From: Paenibacillus daejeonensis DSM 15491
GTDB lineage: Bacteria; Bacillota; Bacilli; Paenibacillales; Paenibacillaceae
Assembly (NCBI RefSeq): GCF_000378385.1
Contig: NZ_KB899684.1
Location: 1 to 40,128 of the forward strand
Reading direction: 5' to 3'
DNA: 40,128 nt
Shown: positions 1 through 9,611 of the stretch, one piece after another
How positions within the stretch are numbered: the first letter of the stretch is position 1
Layout of the letters: each line of letters opens with the position of its first letter
Notes under the pieces: model-generated
Database searches by the model: none
What the model was told of the DNA's origin: nothing
What the model saw: only the letters and a program-made list of their open reading frames with translations
Position numbers and translations under genes: made by a program

Positions 1-317
<317 letters not shown>

Positions 318-366
318 TAATACAACTCAGCTAATGATACACCATGCTTGATTCGCATCCAGTTTT

Positions 367-388
367 CAGAGTGCAAACTCTGTTTTTT
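367..388 (+). terminator. Hairpin plus T-run after the 23S gene
   Basis: A six-base-pair stem (CAGAGT / ACTCTG) with a GCAA tetraloop is followed directly by six T residues. It looks like a small intrinsic terminator, or a processing or attenuation site, between the 23S gene and the tRNA cluster. The stem is short, so some read-through into the tRNAs is likely. Confidence 0.55.
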
Positions 389-420
389 CTGTTCGTTTGG
401 ACGAGCAGTCTATGTAATGT

Positions 421-497
421 GGCGGCATAGCTCAGCTGGCTAGAGCGTACGGTTCATACCCGTGAGGTCGGGGGTTCGATCCCCTCTGCCGCTACCA
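421..497 (+). tRNA. tRNA-Met (CAT), elongator type
   Basis: A complete cloverleaf can be folded: acceptor GGCGGCA / TGCCGCT with a terminal G-U pair, anticodon loop TTCATAC, T loop TTCGATC and encoded CCA. The paired first acceptor position and an anticodon stem lacking three G-C pairs argue against an initiator tRNA. A CAT anticodon could also be an Ile tRNA modified with lysidine, but the overall sequence resembles the Bacillus elongator Met tRNA. Confidence 0.95.
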
Positions 498-506
498 ACT
501 ACATAA

Positions 507-582
507 GGACGCTTAGCTCAGCTGGGAGAGCATCTGCCTTACAAGCAGAGGGTCGGGGGTTCGATCCCCTCAGCGTCCACCA
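507..582 (+). tRNA. tRNA-Val (TAC)
   Basis: Acceptor GGACGCT pairs with AGCGTCC, the anticodon arm is TCTGC-CTTACAA-GCAGA (anticodon TAC), and CCA is encoded. It is the second member of the post-rRNA tRNA cluster. Confidence 0.97.
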
Positions 583-609
583 TATTTTTTTTGCTTTTTT
601 TTCGTTCAT

Positions 610-685
610 GGAGCTGTGGTGTAGCGGTTAACATGCCTGCCTGTCACGCAGGAGATCGCGGGTTCGATCCCCGTCAGCTCCGCCA
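610..685 (+). tRNA. tRNA-Asp (GTC)
   Basis: Acceptor GGAGCTG pairs with CAGCTCC, the anticodon arm is CCTGC-CTGTCAC-GCAGG (anticodon GTC), and CCA is encoded. A T-rich stretch separates it from the Val tRNA. Confidence 0.97.
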
Positions 686-702
686 TTTTTTTGCACTTAT
701 AA

Positions 703-778
<76 letters not shown>

Positions 779-787
779 TTTGTTTAT

Positions 788-872
788 GGAGGATTAGCGA
801 AGTGGCTAAACGCGGCAGACTGTAAATCTGCTCTCTCTGAGTTCGGTGGTTCGAATCCATCATCCTCCACCA
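788..872 (+). tRNA. tRNA-Tyr (GTA)
   Basis: A class II tRNA of 85 bases with a long variable arm. The anticodon arm is GCAGA-CTGTAAA-TCTGC (anticodon GTA), the acceptor is GGAGGAT / ATCCTCC, and CCA is encoded. Confidence 0.97.
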
Positions 873-889
873 GTTTTTTTCCTTCACGG

Positions 890-965
890 GAGCCATTAGC
901 TCAGTTGGTAGAGCACCTGACTTTTAATCAGGGTGTCGAAGGTTCGAGCCCTTCATGGCTCACCA
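890..965 (+). tRNA. tRNA-Lys (TTT)
   Basis: Acceptor GAGCCAT pairs with ATGGCTC, the anticodon arm is CCTGA-CTTTTAA-TCAGG (anticodon TTT), and CCA is encoded. It is the last tRNA of the cluster; an open frame reading through it from 933 is an artefact of the downstream kinase frame. Confidence 0.97.
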
Positions 966-1064
966 TGTTTTATCACATTCAAGCTGTTTCCACGGCCAAG
1001 CCGCAGGAACGGCTTTTTTTGTATGCAAAAAGGGTTTGTGCGGAGGTTGTCGAATCTACATGAC

Positions 1065-4000
1065 ATGATGTCGAAAAAACAATCCTTGCTACGAAATGTG
1101 ACCTTGCTGCTCCTCTTCATTCTCATTTTGGGAGGTTTGCGTCTCCTATGGTATACAAGTAATAAACTGCCGGATCAGCCCTTTGTACAACAGGGGGTCC
1201 TCGATCTGAGCGAGTGGGCTTTTGATCAGGAATCCTCTATTCATTTGGATGGCGAATGGGCGTTTTATCCCGATCAGTTAATGACTGCTGAGCAGCTTCA
1301 GGCGCCAGACGCGCCGCAGCCCGTTTATTTGGATGTGCCTGGAGACTGGCAGGCTGGCTGGACGGAGCCGAGAGAAAATTCATATGGATATGGTACCTAT
1401 CGCTTGCAGATCCAGGTGAACCCCCACTTTACTGAGCCTTACGGACTTTGGGTACAGAATATTCAAGCTTCATCTCAGCTGGAAATCAACGGTGTGGCAG
1501 AAGGGATGTTTGGACAAGTGGCCGATTCTCCAGAGACCTATCGGCCGGAGAACTTATCCTACACTGCGAGTATTCTAAACGAAGGGACGGCCATTGAAGT
1601 TCTCGTTCGTGTGGCCAACTATGATCATCCGGACCGGGGTGGAATTGTCCGGCCCATCCGATTTGGCAGCCAGGCAACAATCGACACCGAGCGGATGTAC
1701 TCCATTGGCTTTCAGTTAATTGCCTTTGTTGTTATGCTTCTGCATGCGTTGTATGCCGGAATCCTGTTTTTATTTAATCGCAAGGGCGTTTCTTTCTTGC
1801 TGTTTTTTGGTTTGTTAATCGCAGTGGGTTTATCCATCATATCGGACCACGATTTTCTGCTGTCCTTGTGGCTGTCGGCCAACTATACTTGGACACTCAA
1901 GATTCGATTATTGGCCTACACGTGGTTAAGCTTTTTTATGCTGCTCTTAACCTTTAGCTTCTCTAATACCCGCCCCGGACGATTGTTCTATAGCTATTTT
2001 GCCATCCTGCTTCTGTTCAGCGGAGTTGTTATGGTCAGCGAAGCCAGTACGATCTATCATATTTACATTCACTTACGCCCGATGCTTTTCTTGTACTTGC
2101 TGCCACTGATCTGGGTAATATTCCTGATTGTTAGGATGGTAATCCGGCAGGTGGATGACTCCATATATCTCTTATTGGCGGGGCTCAGTATTATCTCCAG
2201 CGCCGGCTGGGGTGTATTCGTCAATCAGGAGCAGGTGCGAGGGATTTACTACCCGGTGGATATCATCGCAGCACTGGTCGGATTCTCCGCCTATTGGTTT
2301 AAGCGGTACTTCCGCAACTGGGAGGAAAATGTCAGACTGAATGAACAACTGAAGCTGGCAGATAAACAAAAGGATGAGTTCCTTGCTAACACGTCGCATG
2401 AGCTGAGAACACCGCTGCACGGCATTATGAACATTGCACAGGCAGTGGTGGATAAGGAAAAGAACGTCATGCGTGAGCAAAGCCGCAAGGATATGGAATT
2501 GCTGGTGACGCTCAGCCGTCGCATGTCGCATATGGTTGGAGATCTCCTGGATGCTGTGAGACTACAAGAGCGCAGGATCGTCCTGCAACGGGAGCCCGTA
2601 CTGCTTCAATCAGCAGCCTCGGGGGTTATGGATATGCTGTCCTTTATGCTGGAGGACCGGCCCGTTGAATTGCGGATGAACATAAGTGCAGATTTTCCTC
2701 CTGTCTATGCAGATGAGAAAAGGGTTGTTCAAATTCTGTTTAACCTGCTTCATAATGCGCTCAAATATACGGATCGTGGGGCGATCACGGTAACCGCAGA
2801 GCAAGATAACGGTCAGGCTTTACTTAGGATAGCAGACACCGGCGAAGGCATGACCCCTGAGCTGCAGCAACGAATATTCGGGAGATATGAGCAAGGCGTT
2901 CCGGGGATGTCCAGTGGTGGCATCGGGTTAGGCTTGCATATTGTCCATCAATTGGTGGAGCTGCATGACGGCGAACTCTCCGTGCGTTCAAAACCGGGGG
3001 AAGGCTCCGTGTTTTCGGTTCGATTGCCACTAGCCGCTGAAGGAAGCGTGGCGGAAGCCACCACTGCCGTGACGGAGATGTCGGAATATCATGCAGAGGA
3101 CCTGACTCCTCAGCAGCTGGTTCCTATGTTCGACCGGAGGGGACATGGCGTAGACAGCATACCGGAGTCAGACCGGTCGCTCAGAATTTTGGCGGTGGAT
3201 GATGATCCTGTCAATCTCAAAGTCATGGTTGGCCTCCTGGCAACTGAACGGTGTGTGGTGCATACGACAAGATCGGCCAGAGAAGCGGTACGTCTGTTGG
3301 CTGCAGAGCCATGGGATCTGCTGATTGCCGATGTCATGATGCCAGAGATGTCCGGCTACGAGCTGACCCGTCTGGCGAGAGCGCGATTCCGACTCTTCGA
3401 GCTGCCGATTCTGCTGCTCACCGCCCGCAGTCAGCCAGAGGACATTGCAGCCGGCTTTCAGGCAGGAGCCAATGATTATGTTACCAAGCCGGTAGATGCG
3501 ATGGAGCTTCGCTACCGGGTTCTCTCGCTGACAGCACTCAAGCAATCGGTGCACGATACGCTGAGAATGGAAGCCGCCTACCTGCAAGCACAGATCCAGC
3601 CGCATTTTCTGTTCAATACGTTGAACTCCATTATGGCGCTGAGTGATATTGACCTTCAGAAGATGCAGCGGCTCGTCGATGCATTTGCTTCTTACCTGCG
3701 GATCAGTTTTAACTTCTTGAACACGAAAGAACTCGTGCCTCTATCGCATGAATTGGAGCTCGTAGAGGCCTATCTCTATATCGAGCAAGAGCGATTCGGG
3801 GAACGGTTGAAAGTGGAGATGGACACGGAAGATGCGGCTGGGATCAGCTTGCCGCCACTTACGCTCCAGCCGCTTGTTGAGAATGCGGTTCGCCACGGCG
3901 TGATGCAGCGCTCGCGAGGTGGTACCGTACGAATCAAGGCAAAGCGATGTGAAGAGGGAACGAGGCTTGAGATTAGCGATGACGGCAAAGGCATTACCGA

Positions 4001-4190
4001 AGAGCAGATTGAGCGTGTGCTGGGAAGCGACCAGCCTCCGGCGGGCGGCATTGGTCTCTACAACACAGATCGCAGGTTAAAACAGCGGTACGGCAGGGGA
4101 CTAACGATTCACAGCATGGTCGATGAGGGAACGACAATTTCCTTCCTTATTCCTTCTTCATCCTCGGGCGTCCCGTCCGGTGCTGTTTAA
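1065..4190 (+). CDS. Hybrid sensor histidine kinase with two kinase modules and an internal receiver
   Basis: A membrane signalling protein of about 1041 residues that probably senses an external or membrane signal. Order seen: N-terminal membrane segment (about 10-30); an extracellular 7TMR-DISM-like domain rich in Trp and Gly (about 35-200); seven or so membrane helices (210-410); HisKA with HELRTP (His445); a first HATPase with N box NALKYT (about 560) and DTGEGM; a receiver with VDDD and phospho-acceptor Asp756 in DVMMPEMSGYEL; then a LytS/YesM-type kinase with PHFLFNT (His847), ENAVRHG and GGIGLYNT. Such chimeric kinases are known in Paenibacillus-like genomes, but no partner response regulator is adjacent. 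The frame opens earlier inside the Lys tRNA, so the true start is ATG 1065 or 1068; GGAGG at 1042-1046 is rather far upstream. The ligand cannot be inferred. Confidence 0.9.
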   Translation: MMSKKQSLLRNVTLLLLFILILGGLRLLWYTSNKLPDQPFVQQGVLDLSEWAFDQESSIHLDGEWAFYPDQLMTAEQLQAPDAPQPVYLDVPGDWQAGWTEPRENSYGYGTYRLQIQVNPHFTEPYGLWVQNIQASSQLEINGVAEGMFGQVADSPETYRPENLSYTASILNEGTAIEVLVRVANYDHPDRGGIVRPIRFGSQATIDTERMYSIGFQLIAFVVMLLHALYAGILFLFNRKGVSFLLFFGLLIAVGLSIISDHDFLLSLWLSANYTWTLKIRLLAYTWLSFFMLLLTFSFSNTRPGRLFYSYFAILLLFSGVVMVSEASTIYHIYIHLRPMLFLYLLPLIWVIFLIVRMVIRQVDDSIYLLLAGLSIISSAGWGVFVNQEQVRGIYYPVDIIAALVGFSAYWFKRYFRNWEENVRLNEQLKLADKQKDEFLANTSHELRTPLHGIMNIAQAVVDKEKNVMREQSRKDMELLVTLSRRMSHMVGDLLDAVRLQERRIVLQREPVLLQSAASGVMDMLSFMLEDRPVELRMNISADFPPVYADEKRVVQILFNLLHNALKYTDRGAITVTAEQDNGQALLRIADTGEGMTPELQQRIFGRYEQGVPGMSSGGIGLGLHIVHQLVELHDGELSVRSKPGEGSVFSVRLPLAAEGSVAEATTAVTEMSEYHAEDLTPQQLVPMFDRRGHGVDSIPESDRSLRILAVDDDPVNLKVMVGLLATERCVVHTTRSAREAVRLLAAEPWDLLIADVMMPEMSGYELTRLARARFRLFELPILLLTARSQPEDIAAGFQAGANDYVTKPVDAMELRYRVLSLTALKQSVHDTLRMEAAYLQAQIQPHFLFNTLNSIMALSDIDLQKMQRLVDAFASYLRISFNFLNTKELVPLSHELELVEAYLYIEQERFGERLKVEMDTEDAAGISLPPLTLQPLVENAVRHGVMQRSRGGTVRIKAKRCEEGTRLEISDDGKGITEEQIERVLGSDQPPAGGIGLYNTDRRLKQRYGRGLTIHSMVDEGTTISFLIPSSSSGVPSGAV

Positions 4191-4264
4191 TCTGGTCATT
4201 CAATTATGATACAATGTCTGTAAAAGGGCATTCATGAGCAATGCGGATAGGAGCACAGCATAGC

Positions 4265-5389
4265 ATGAGCACTGCGCAGTGGAAAGAGCAACTGGAGCAG
4301 ATCCTGAACAGCCCGTTGCGTGTTTTGAGAATTGATCTGCAGGAATGGAACAACGCGAGTCTCGAGCAAGGCGCTCTAACGCCTCTGGAGGCCGTGCCCG
4401 GAGCGAGCCTGAATGTTGCTGGCGGACGGATATGGTACGCAGTCCGGATGGAACGGGCGCACGTGGAGGTCATTGAGCTGGAGGCGGATGCGCTCTCCGA
4501 GATCGAACGTCGTCTGGTTGGCTGGACGATTGAGAATATGAAGCCGGTGAAGCCATCCATTCCTCATGCAGCTCAGGAGGCTGAGCGGCAGGCCGTAGAG
4601 TTGGGCGTATGGATTACGGATCAGTTGGAGCAGGGCCGATTGGACAACGAGGTCCCGGAGGCGATGACGTTTGGCGGACGCCTGTTCTCGGATATGATTC
4701 CCTTCCTTCTGGTGAGCGAGCATGAACGGCTGCGCAACACGTATGCCGAGCTGGAGAAACTGCTGAATTCCTTTTTCATTGAAGAAGTCATGTTGATTCC
4801 GTTGAAGGAGCAGGAATGGCTAATTCTAGGACCGATGTCGCTGCTGAGCGATGCAGAGAATGAAGACCGCAGTGAAGGCGATGAAGAAACCCCGCGCGAA
4901 TTATTGGCATCCATGTGCTCGGGTCTGCATGGCATGCTGGCAAGCGAGTGGGTGGGCGAGTGTCATCTGGCCGTGGGAGAGCCCATCGGGCCGGCCAAGG
5001 CCATTGTGGAAACGACATCATTGCTGAGGGAGACGGTGTTCCTCGGGCGTAAGTTCCATGTCGGAGAGAATGTTCATCTGCCGTGGATGCTTCACCTGGA
5101 GCGCTTGCTTGGGAGTATACCGGAGTCCCGCCGGGCCGAGTATATGGAGCAGCTGCTGAACCGCTCCGATGTGCTGCTGGAGCCGGAGATTCTCATGACG
5201 CTGGAAACCTTCTTCCGATTGGACTGCAACGTTAGCGAGACCGCCAAGAAGCTGTATATTCACCGCAATACACTATTGTACAGACTGGACAAGCTGAAGC
5301 AGGAGACCGGATTGGATGTTCGCATGTTCCGGGACGCCGTATTAGTAAAGATTATATTGCTATTGTATAAAGTGACGAAAAGAAAGTAG
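4265..5389 (+). CDS. PucR/CdaR-type transcriptional regulator
   Basis: A protein of 374 residues whose last 60 or so residues match the PucR C-terminal helix-turn-helix (NVSETAKKLYIHRNTLLYRL), the DNA-binding part of the CdaR/PucR family, which usually activates catabolic genes in response to a metabolite. The first 300 residues show no domain I can name. Start chosen at ATG 4265 because AGGAG lies at 4249-4253; an in-frame ATG at 4241 lacks a good ribosome site. It lies 74 bases after the kinase gene on the same strand, and 90 bases before the sugar ABC ATPase gene. A role in sugar uptake control is only a guess from position. Confidence 0.8.
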   Translation: MSTAQWKEQLEQILNSPLRVLRIDLQEWNNASLEQGALTPLEAVPGASLNVAGGRIWYAVRMERAHVEVIELEADALSEIERRLVGWTIENMKPVKPSIPHAAQEAERQAVELGVWITDQLEQGRLDNEVPEAMTFGGRLFSDMIPFLLVSEHERLRNTYAELEKLLNSFFIEEVMLIPLKEQEWLILGPMSLLSDAENEDRSEGDEETPRELLASMCSGLHGMLASEWVGECHLAVGEPIGPAKAIVETTSLLRETVFLGRKFHVGENVHLPWMLHLERLLGSIPESRRAEYMEQLLNRSDVLLEPEILMTLETFFRLDCNVSETAKKLYIHRNTLLYRLDKLKQETGLDVRMFRDAVLVKIILLLYKVTKRK

Positions 5390-5479
5390 TTTTTTTGTAA
5401 AGTATGTGCATAGTCATCTGTGGAGGACTAAGCTAAGATAGAAAGTAACAAGTAAACCAAATGTTTAGGGGGAAACAAA

Positions 5480-6601
5480 ATGGCAGGCGTACGCTTAGAG
5501 CACATTTTTAAAAAATATCCCGGTTCCGAAACGGCTTCGGTTACAGACTTCAACTTGGACATCAAGGACAAGGAGTTTCTCGTACTGGTTGGACCTTCCG
5601 GTTGCGGGAAATCGACAACACTGCGGATGATTGCCGGTCTCGAAGAAATTTCCGAAGGTAAACTGTTCATCGGTGAGCGTCTTGTTAATGACGTAGCTCC
5701 AAAAGACCGCGATATTGCGATGGTATTCCAATCTTACGCTTTGTACCCGCACATGAACGTTTATCAGAACATGGCATTTGGTTTGAAACTCCGTAAATTC
5801 AAAAAAGCAGACATCGACAAGCGCGTTCGCGATGCTGCCAAAATTCTTGATATTGAGCATTTGCTCGACCGTAAGCCGAAGGCACTCTCCGGTGGTCAGC
5901 GTCAGCGTGTCGCCTTGGGCCGCGCGATCGTTCGTGAGCCGCAAGTATTCCTCATGGATGAGCCGCTCTCCAACTTGGATGCTAAACTTCGTGGTCAAAT
6001 GCGCGCCGAGATCAGTAAACTGACGAAGCGTCTTGAGACTACTACAATCTATGTAACGCATGACCAGATCGAAGCCATGACAATGGGTGACCGTATCGTT
6101 GTTATGAAAGACGGTTTCATCCAACAAACAGCTTCTCCTGAAGAGCTGTACAACCGTCCAGTTAACATGTTCGTAGCCGGCTTCATCGGCGCGCCTTCGA
6201 TGAACTTCATCAAAGGTACACTGTCTGAGCAAGGCGGAGCCATCCGTTTCAAAACAACGGGTATCGATGTTGCTCTTACAGAAGGCAGAGCACAAATCGT
6301 TCGTGAAAAAGGTCTTGTCGGCAAAGAAGCAATCATGGGCATTCGTCCTGAGGACTTCCATGATGAGCCAGTCTTCATCGAAGCTTCCCCGAACAGCGTA
6401 GTTAACGCACACGTGGAAGTATCCGAGAACTTGGGTCATGAGAAGTATCTCTACCTGAACGGTCTGGGTACAGAGACAGTTATCGCTCGTGTAGACGGCC
6501 GCTCCACAGTAACTGACGGTATCAACGTCAAACTGGCGATCGACATGAACAAAGTTCACATGTTCGACCTGACAACTGAGCTGAACGTATTCGAAAGCTA
6601 A
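5480..6601 (+). CDS. msmX: MsmX/UgpC-type ABC sugar importer ATPase
   Basis: A 373-residue ATP-binding subunit. Walker A GPSGCGKST is at 38-46, the Q loop at VFQSYALYPHMN, the signature at LSGGQRQR, Walker B at VFLMDEPLSNLD and the switch His in THDQIEAMTMGDR. A C-terminal TOBE/OB region follows, as in MalK, UgpC and MsmX. No permease or binding protein is adjacent, which fits the stand-alone multi-purpose MsmX of Bacillus, an ATPase shared by several carbohydrate importers at the inner face of the membrane. The ribosome site TTAGGGGGA precedes ATG 5480. Codon use is more biased than in its neighbours, suggesting high expression. A strong terminator follows, so it is transcribed as its own unit or as the last gene of one. 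Confidence 0.92.
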   Translation: MAGVRLEHIFKKYPGSETASVTDFNLDIKDKEFLVLVGPSGCGKSTTLRMIAGLEEISEGKLFIGERLVNDVAPKDRDIAMVFQSYALYPHMNVYQNMAFGLKLRKFKKADIDKRVRDAAKILDIEHLLDRKPKALSGGQRQRVALGRAIVREPQVFLMDEPLSNLDAKLRGQMRAEISKLTKRLETTTIYVTHDQIEAMTMGDRIVVMKDGFIQQTASPEELYNRPVNMFVAGFIGAPSMNFIKGTLSEQGGAIRFKTTGIDVALTEGRAQIVREKGLVGKEAIMGIRPEDFHDEPVFIEASPNSVVNAHVEVSENLGHEKYLYLNGLGTETVIARVDGRSTVTDGINVKLAIDMNKVHMFDLTTELNVFES

Positions 6602-6623
6602 TTCCCCCCTTTATTTATAACCA

Positions 6624-6654
6624 ACAGCTGTCCGGATTTCCGGGCGGCTGTTTT
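6624..6654 (+). terminator. Intrinsic terminator after msmX
   Basis: A 12-base-pair stem (ACAGCTGTCCGG / CCGGGCGGCTGT, two G-U pairs) with an ATTT loop and a TTTTA tail lies 22 bases after the stop codon. Confidence 0.85.
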
Positions 6655-6751
6655 ATGTTTTCGGGCCCCCGCACTGTATCGGAGTACGCTTTCGAAGCCA
6701 AGACTCACTTTGTGGGGCTATTTTATTATGGTTCTGAAGCGGCAGGGCTGG

Positions 6752-6780
6752 TTGCTTTCGGCGTCTAATTCCTATACGAT
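6752..6780 (+). promoter_or_regulatory. Possible sigma-A promoter for hprK
   Basis: TTGCTT (6752-6757) and TACGAT (6775-6780) are separated by 17 bases and lie about 70 bases before hprK, downstream of the msmX terminator. The boxes are imperfect, so this is a candidate only. Confidence 0.4.
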
Positions 6781-6849
6781 GGATACATTGAGTCTAGAGT
6801 GCAATACATGCGATAGCCGGCAGGAGGCCGGACGTAAGGAGGCCAAGAC

Positions 6850-7788
6850 ATGCCCAAAAGAGTGAAGGTGTCGGAGCTCGTCCAGCAATTCCAGCTGGAG
6901 CTGCTCGCAGGCGAAGACGGACTGAAAAGAGGCATAACGGTAGACGACTTGTACCGTCCAGGACTGGAGATGGCAGGGTACTTTCACTATCATCCCAATG
7001 AGCGCGTACAGATTCTAGGGCGGACGGAATTGGCTTTCCTGGAGACGCTGGATACGGAGGAGCGGGTAGACCGTCTGGAACGGCTATGCGACCCTGAGAC
7101 GCCTTGTATCATCGTTACCAGAGGACTGAGTGCGCCTCAGGAGCTATTGGACCGGGCAGAGGATAAGAAGATCCCGGTGCTGCGCAGCGGCGTAGCAACA
7201 ACAAGCTTGATCAGCCGAATTACGAATTTCCTGGAGAAGAAACTGGCCCCGACTGCAACCATTCATGGGGTATTGGTAGACATCTATGGCATCGGCATGC
7301 TGATTACAGGCAGCAGCGGCATCGGGAAGAGCGAGACGGCGCTGGAGCTCGTCAAGCGCGGACATCGACTGGTTGCCGATGATGCGGTGGAGATCCGGCA
7401 GATGTCGGACGGCCAGCTGCATGGAGCGGCGCCGGAGTTGATCCGTCATTTGCTGGAGATTCGAGGGCTCGGCATCATCAATGTCATGACCTTGTTCGGA
7501 GCGGGTGCGGTATTGAGCAGCAAACGGATTAGCGTTGTAATCAAGCTGGAGAATTGGCAGCAGGAGAAGCAGTATGACCGGCTCGGCCTGGATGAAGAAA
7601 CGACGCGTATTATTGATACCGACGTACCACTGATTACAGTACCGGTCAGACCTGGCCGTAACCTCGCCGTTATCATCGAGGTGGCTGCGATGAATTATCG
7701 TCTAAAACGTATGGGTTACAATGCTGCGCTGCAGTTTACCAACAAACTTACAGAGACCATCGCAGACGATATCGACGATTACGAATAA
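6850..7788 (+). CDS. hprK: HPr kinase/phosphorylase
   Basis: A 312-residue bifunctional enzyme that phosphorylates HPr and Crh on Ser46 using ATP or pyrophosphate, and removes that phosphate by phosphorolysis, thereby setting carbon catabolite repression through CcpA. The P-loop GSSGIGKS is at 154-161, followed by [10 protein letters not shown] and the family signature [20 protein letters not shown]. The length matches the Bacillus enzyme. TAAGGAGG at 6835-6842 gives ATG 6850 an ideal ribosome site. It heads the hprK-lgt-ppaX-yvoF order known from B. subtilis. Its likely substrate, a Crh/HPr protein, is encoded at 26260. Confidence 0.97.
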   Translation: MPKRVKVSELVQQFQLELLAGEDGLKRGITVDDLYRPGLEMAGYFHYHPNERVQILGRTELAFLETLDTEERVDRLERLCDPETPCIIVTRGLSAPQELLDRAEDKKIPVLRSGVATTSLISRITNFLEKKLAPTATIHGVLVDIYGIGMLITGSSGIGKSETALELVKRGHRLVADDAVEIRQMSDGQLHGAAPELIRHLLEIRGLGIINVMTLFGAGAVLSSKRISVVIKLENWQQEKQYDRLGLDEETTRIIDTDVPLITVPVRPGRNLAVIIEVAAMNYRLKRMGYNAALQFTNKLTETIADDIDDYE

Positions 7789-7804
7789 AGGAGCTTAGGG
7801 GAGA

Positions 7805-8917
7805 ATGAATCTGACGAGTCTGCTGAGTCTCAATCCGGTCGCCTTTGAACTGGGGCCGCTTACTGTGAACTGGTATGGAATCATATTGGGCGCGGCCGCA
7901 TTGGCCGGCCTGTTGCTCGCTGTGCAGGAAGGCAAGCGTTTTGGCATTAAGCCGGAATTCTTCATGGACTTGCTGCTGCTCGGTGTCCCTTCGGCAATTA
8001 TCGGTGCCCGAATTTACTATGTCGCCTTCAAATGGGATGAGTACAAAGACAATTGGGTGGATGTCTTTAAGATTTGGAACGGTGGTATCGCCATCTATGG
8101 GGCGCTGATCGGTGCATTGATCTGCGGGTTCTTTTATTTCCGTTACAAAGGATATAACTTCTGGCGAATCGCCGATATCTGTGCCCCATCGCTATTGATT
8201 GGCCAGATGATTGGCCGCTGGGGCAACTTCATGAATCAGGAAGCATACGGCGAACCTGTCGGACAATCCTTCCTGCGTGATACACTGCATCTGCCATCCT
8301 GGATTGTGGATCAGATGTTCATCGACGGGATGTTCCGGCACCCGACCTTCCTGTATGAGTCGGCTTGGAGCTTCGTCGGACTGCTCGTGCTGTTCGTGCT
8401 GCGTCGCCAGCGCTTTCTGCGGTCGGGCGAGCTGCTCTTCTCCTATTTTATCTGGTATTCGATCGGGCGTTTCTTCATTGAAGGACTGCGTACAGATAGC
8501 TTGGCCTTCAAAGGACCGGAGTGGCTCGTCTCGTTCATTCAGGGACTGTGGTCACCTATGACGGGCGTATTCACTCCGGGGGCATTGGACCCAGCGTATG
8601 GCAATGTCCGGATCTCTCAGCTGCTGGCACTGATTATCATCCTGGTGTGTATTGCCCTCATTACAATCCGGAGAGCGACAGGAGCAGCTTCGCAGCGCTA
8701 TCTGGATCCGATTGTTTCGTCCAAGTCGGACGGTACGACCGTTACGCATGAATCGGACGAGGTCGTTACGGATGCTCGCGAAGCAGATCCACTCGTGACG
8801 ATGGAGAAGAATGAAGTGATGACCGTTCTGGAGGACATTGGTGAAGAGCCAGCAGACGAGTCCACTACAGCAGGGAAGAAGAATAACCCTGTAGAGGACA
8901 ACAAGGACAAAAAATAG
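7805..8917 (+). CDS. lgt: Prolipoprotein diacylglyceryl transferase, long form
   Basis: A 370-residue membrane enzyme that transfers diacylglycerol from phosphatidylglycerol to the lipobox cysteine of prolipoproteins. The Lgt signature region GQMIGRWGNFMNQEAYG is present, with about seven membrane helices through residue 295. After the last helix there is a charged tail of about 75 residues rich in Glu, Asp, Thr and Lys, ending in KDKK. Most Lgt proteins stop near 270-290 residues, so the tail is extra and should lie in the cytoplasm. ATG 7805 is 16 bases after hprK with TTAGGGGAGA just before it. Confidence 0.95.
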   Translation: MNLTSLLSLNPVAFELGPLTVNWYGIILGAAALAGLLLAVQEGKRFGIKPEFFMDLLLLGVPSAIIGARIYYVAFKWDEYKDNWVDVFKIWNGGIAIYGALIGALICGFFYFRYKGYNFWRIADICAPSLLIGQMIGRWGNFMNQEAYGEPVGQSFLRDTLHLPSWIVDQMFIDGMFRHPTFLYESAWSFVGLLVLFVLRRQRFLRSGELLFSYFIWYSIGRFFIEGLRTDSLAFKGPEWLVSFIQGLWSPMTGVFTPGALDPAYGNVRISQLLALIIILVCIALITIRRATGAASQRYLDPIVSSKSDGTTVTHESDEVVTDAREADPLVTMEKNEVMTVLEDIGEEPADESTTAGKKNNPVEDNKDKK

Positions 8918-8951
8918 CAACTACGTATTGCGTAATGACAAGGAGAACGGC

Positions 8952-9611
8952 ATGGCAAACTATCAAACGGTATTATTTGATCTGGACGGTACGATTCTGG
9001 ACACCAACGAGTTGATTATTCAATCGTTCCTGCATGCGTTAAAGGATATCGTACCTGCAGACTTCACCCGTGAGCATATCATTCCAAGCATGGGGTTGCC
9101 GCTGGCGGTGCAACTGCAGCAATTCTCGGGAATTGAAGATGTTGCGGAGCTGATTGGAGCGTACCGGAAGATTAATCTGCAGCTGCACGACGATCTGGTG
9201 CGTCCCTTCCCGTATGTGCCAGAGGTACTGGAGCAGCTGCACCAGGCAGGACTTGCTCTGGGGGTTGTGACGACCAAAATGCAGATGACGACCGAGCGTG
9301 GACTGAAGCATGTAGGCATTCGCGAGTATATGAGCGCCATTGTCACGCTGGATGATGTAGACCGTCCAAAGCCGGACCCGCAGCCCGTTGAGCTGGCACT
9401 GGAGAAGCTTGGCGTCCTGCCTGGGACAGCGCTGATGGTCGGCGACAGCATCGTCGACATTCAGTCGGCCGCTGCAGCCGGAGTCAAATCAGTAGGCGTA
9501 GCTTGGTCGCTCAAGGGCGAGGAAAAGTTGCGGGAGGCCGGAGCAGATTACATCATCCATGACATGCGCGAGCTGCTCACGCTGGTCGGATTGGAGCGGG
9601 AGACGCCCTGA
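8952..9611 (+). CDS. ppaX: Pyrophosphatase PpaX (HAD family)
   Basis: A HAD-superfamily hydrolase of 219 residues. Motif I is [11 protein letters not shown] near the N terminus, motif III the DRPKPDP region and motif [13 protein letters not shown]. In Bacillus PpaX hydrolyses the pyrophosphate released when HprK dephosphorylates P-Ser-HPr; its position two genes after hprK supports that assignment over phosphoglycolate phosphatase, a close paralogue. AGGAGA at 8941-8946 selects ATG 8952 rather than an in-frame ATG at 8928. The stop codon overlaps the proposed start of the next gene. Confidence 0.9.
   Translation: MANYQTVLFDLDGTILDTNELIIQSFLHALKDIVPADFTREHIIPSMGLPLAVQLQQFSGIEDVAELIGAYRKINLQLHDDLVRPFPYVPEVLEQLHQAGLALGVVTTKMQMTTERGLKHVGIREYMSAIVTLDDVDRPKPDPQPVELALEKLGVLPGTALMVGDSIVDIQSAAAAGVKSVGVAWSLKGEEKLREAGADYIIHDMRELLTLVGLERETP

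Noticed and set aside
933-1064. N-terminal extension of the sensor kinase back to 933
   Set aside because: This part translates the Lys tRNA gene and its spacer; the real protein starts at 1065 or 1068.
5495-6559. A 354-residue open frame antisense to msmX
   Set aside because: Shadow of a well-supported ATPase gene.
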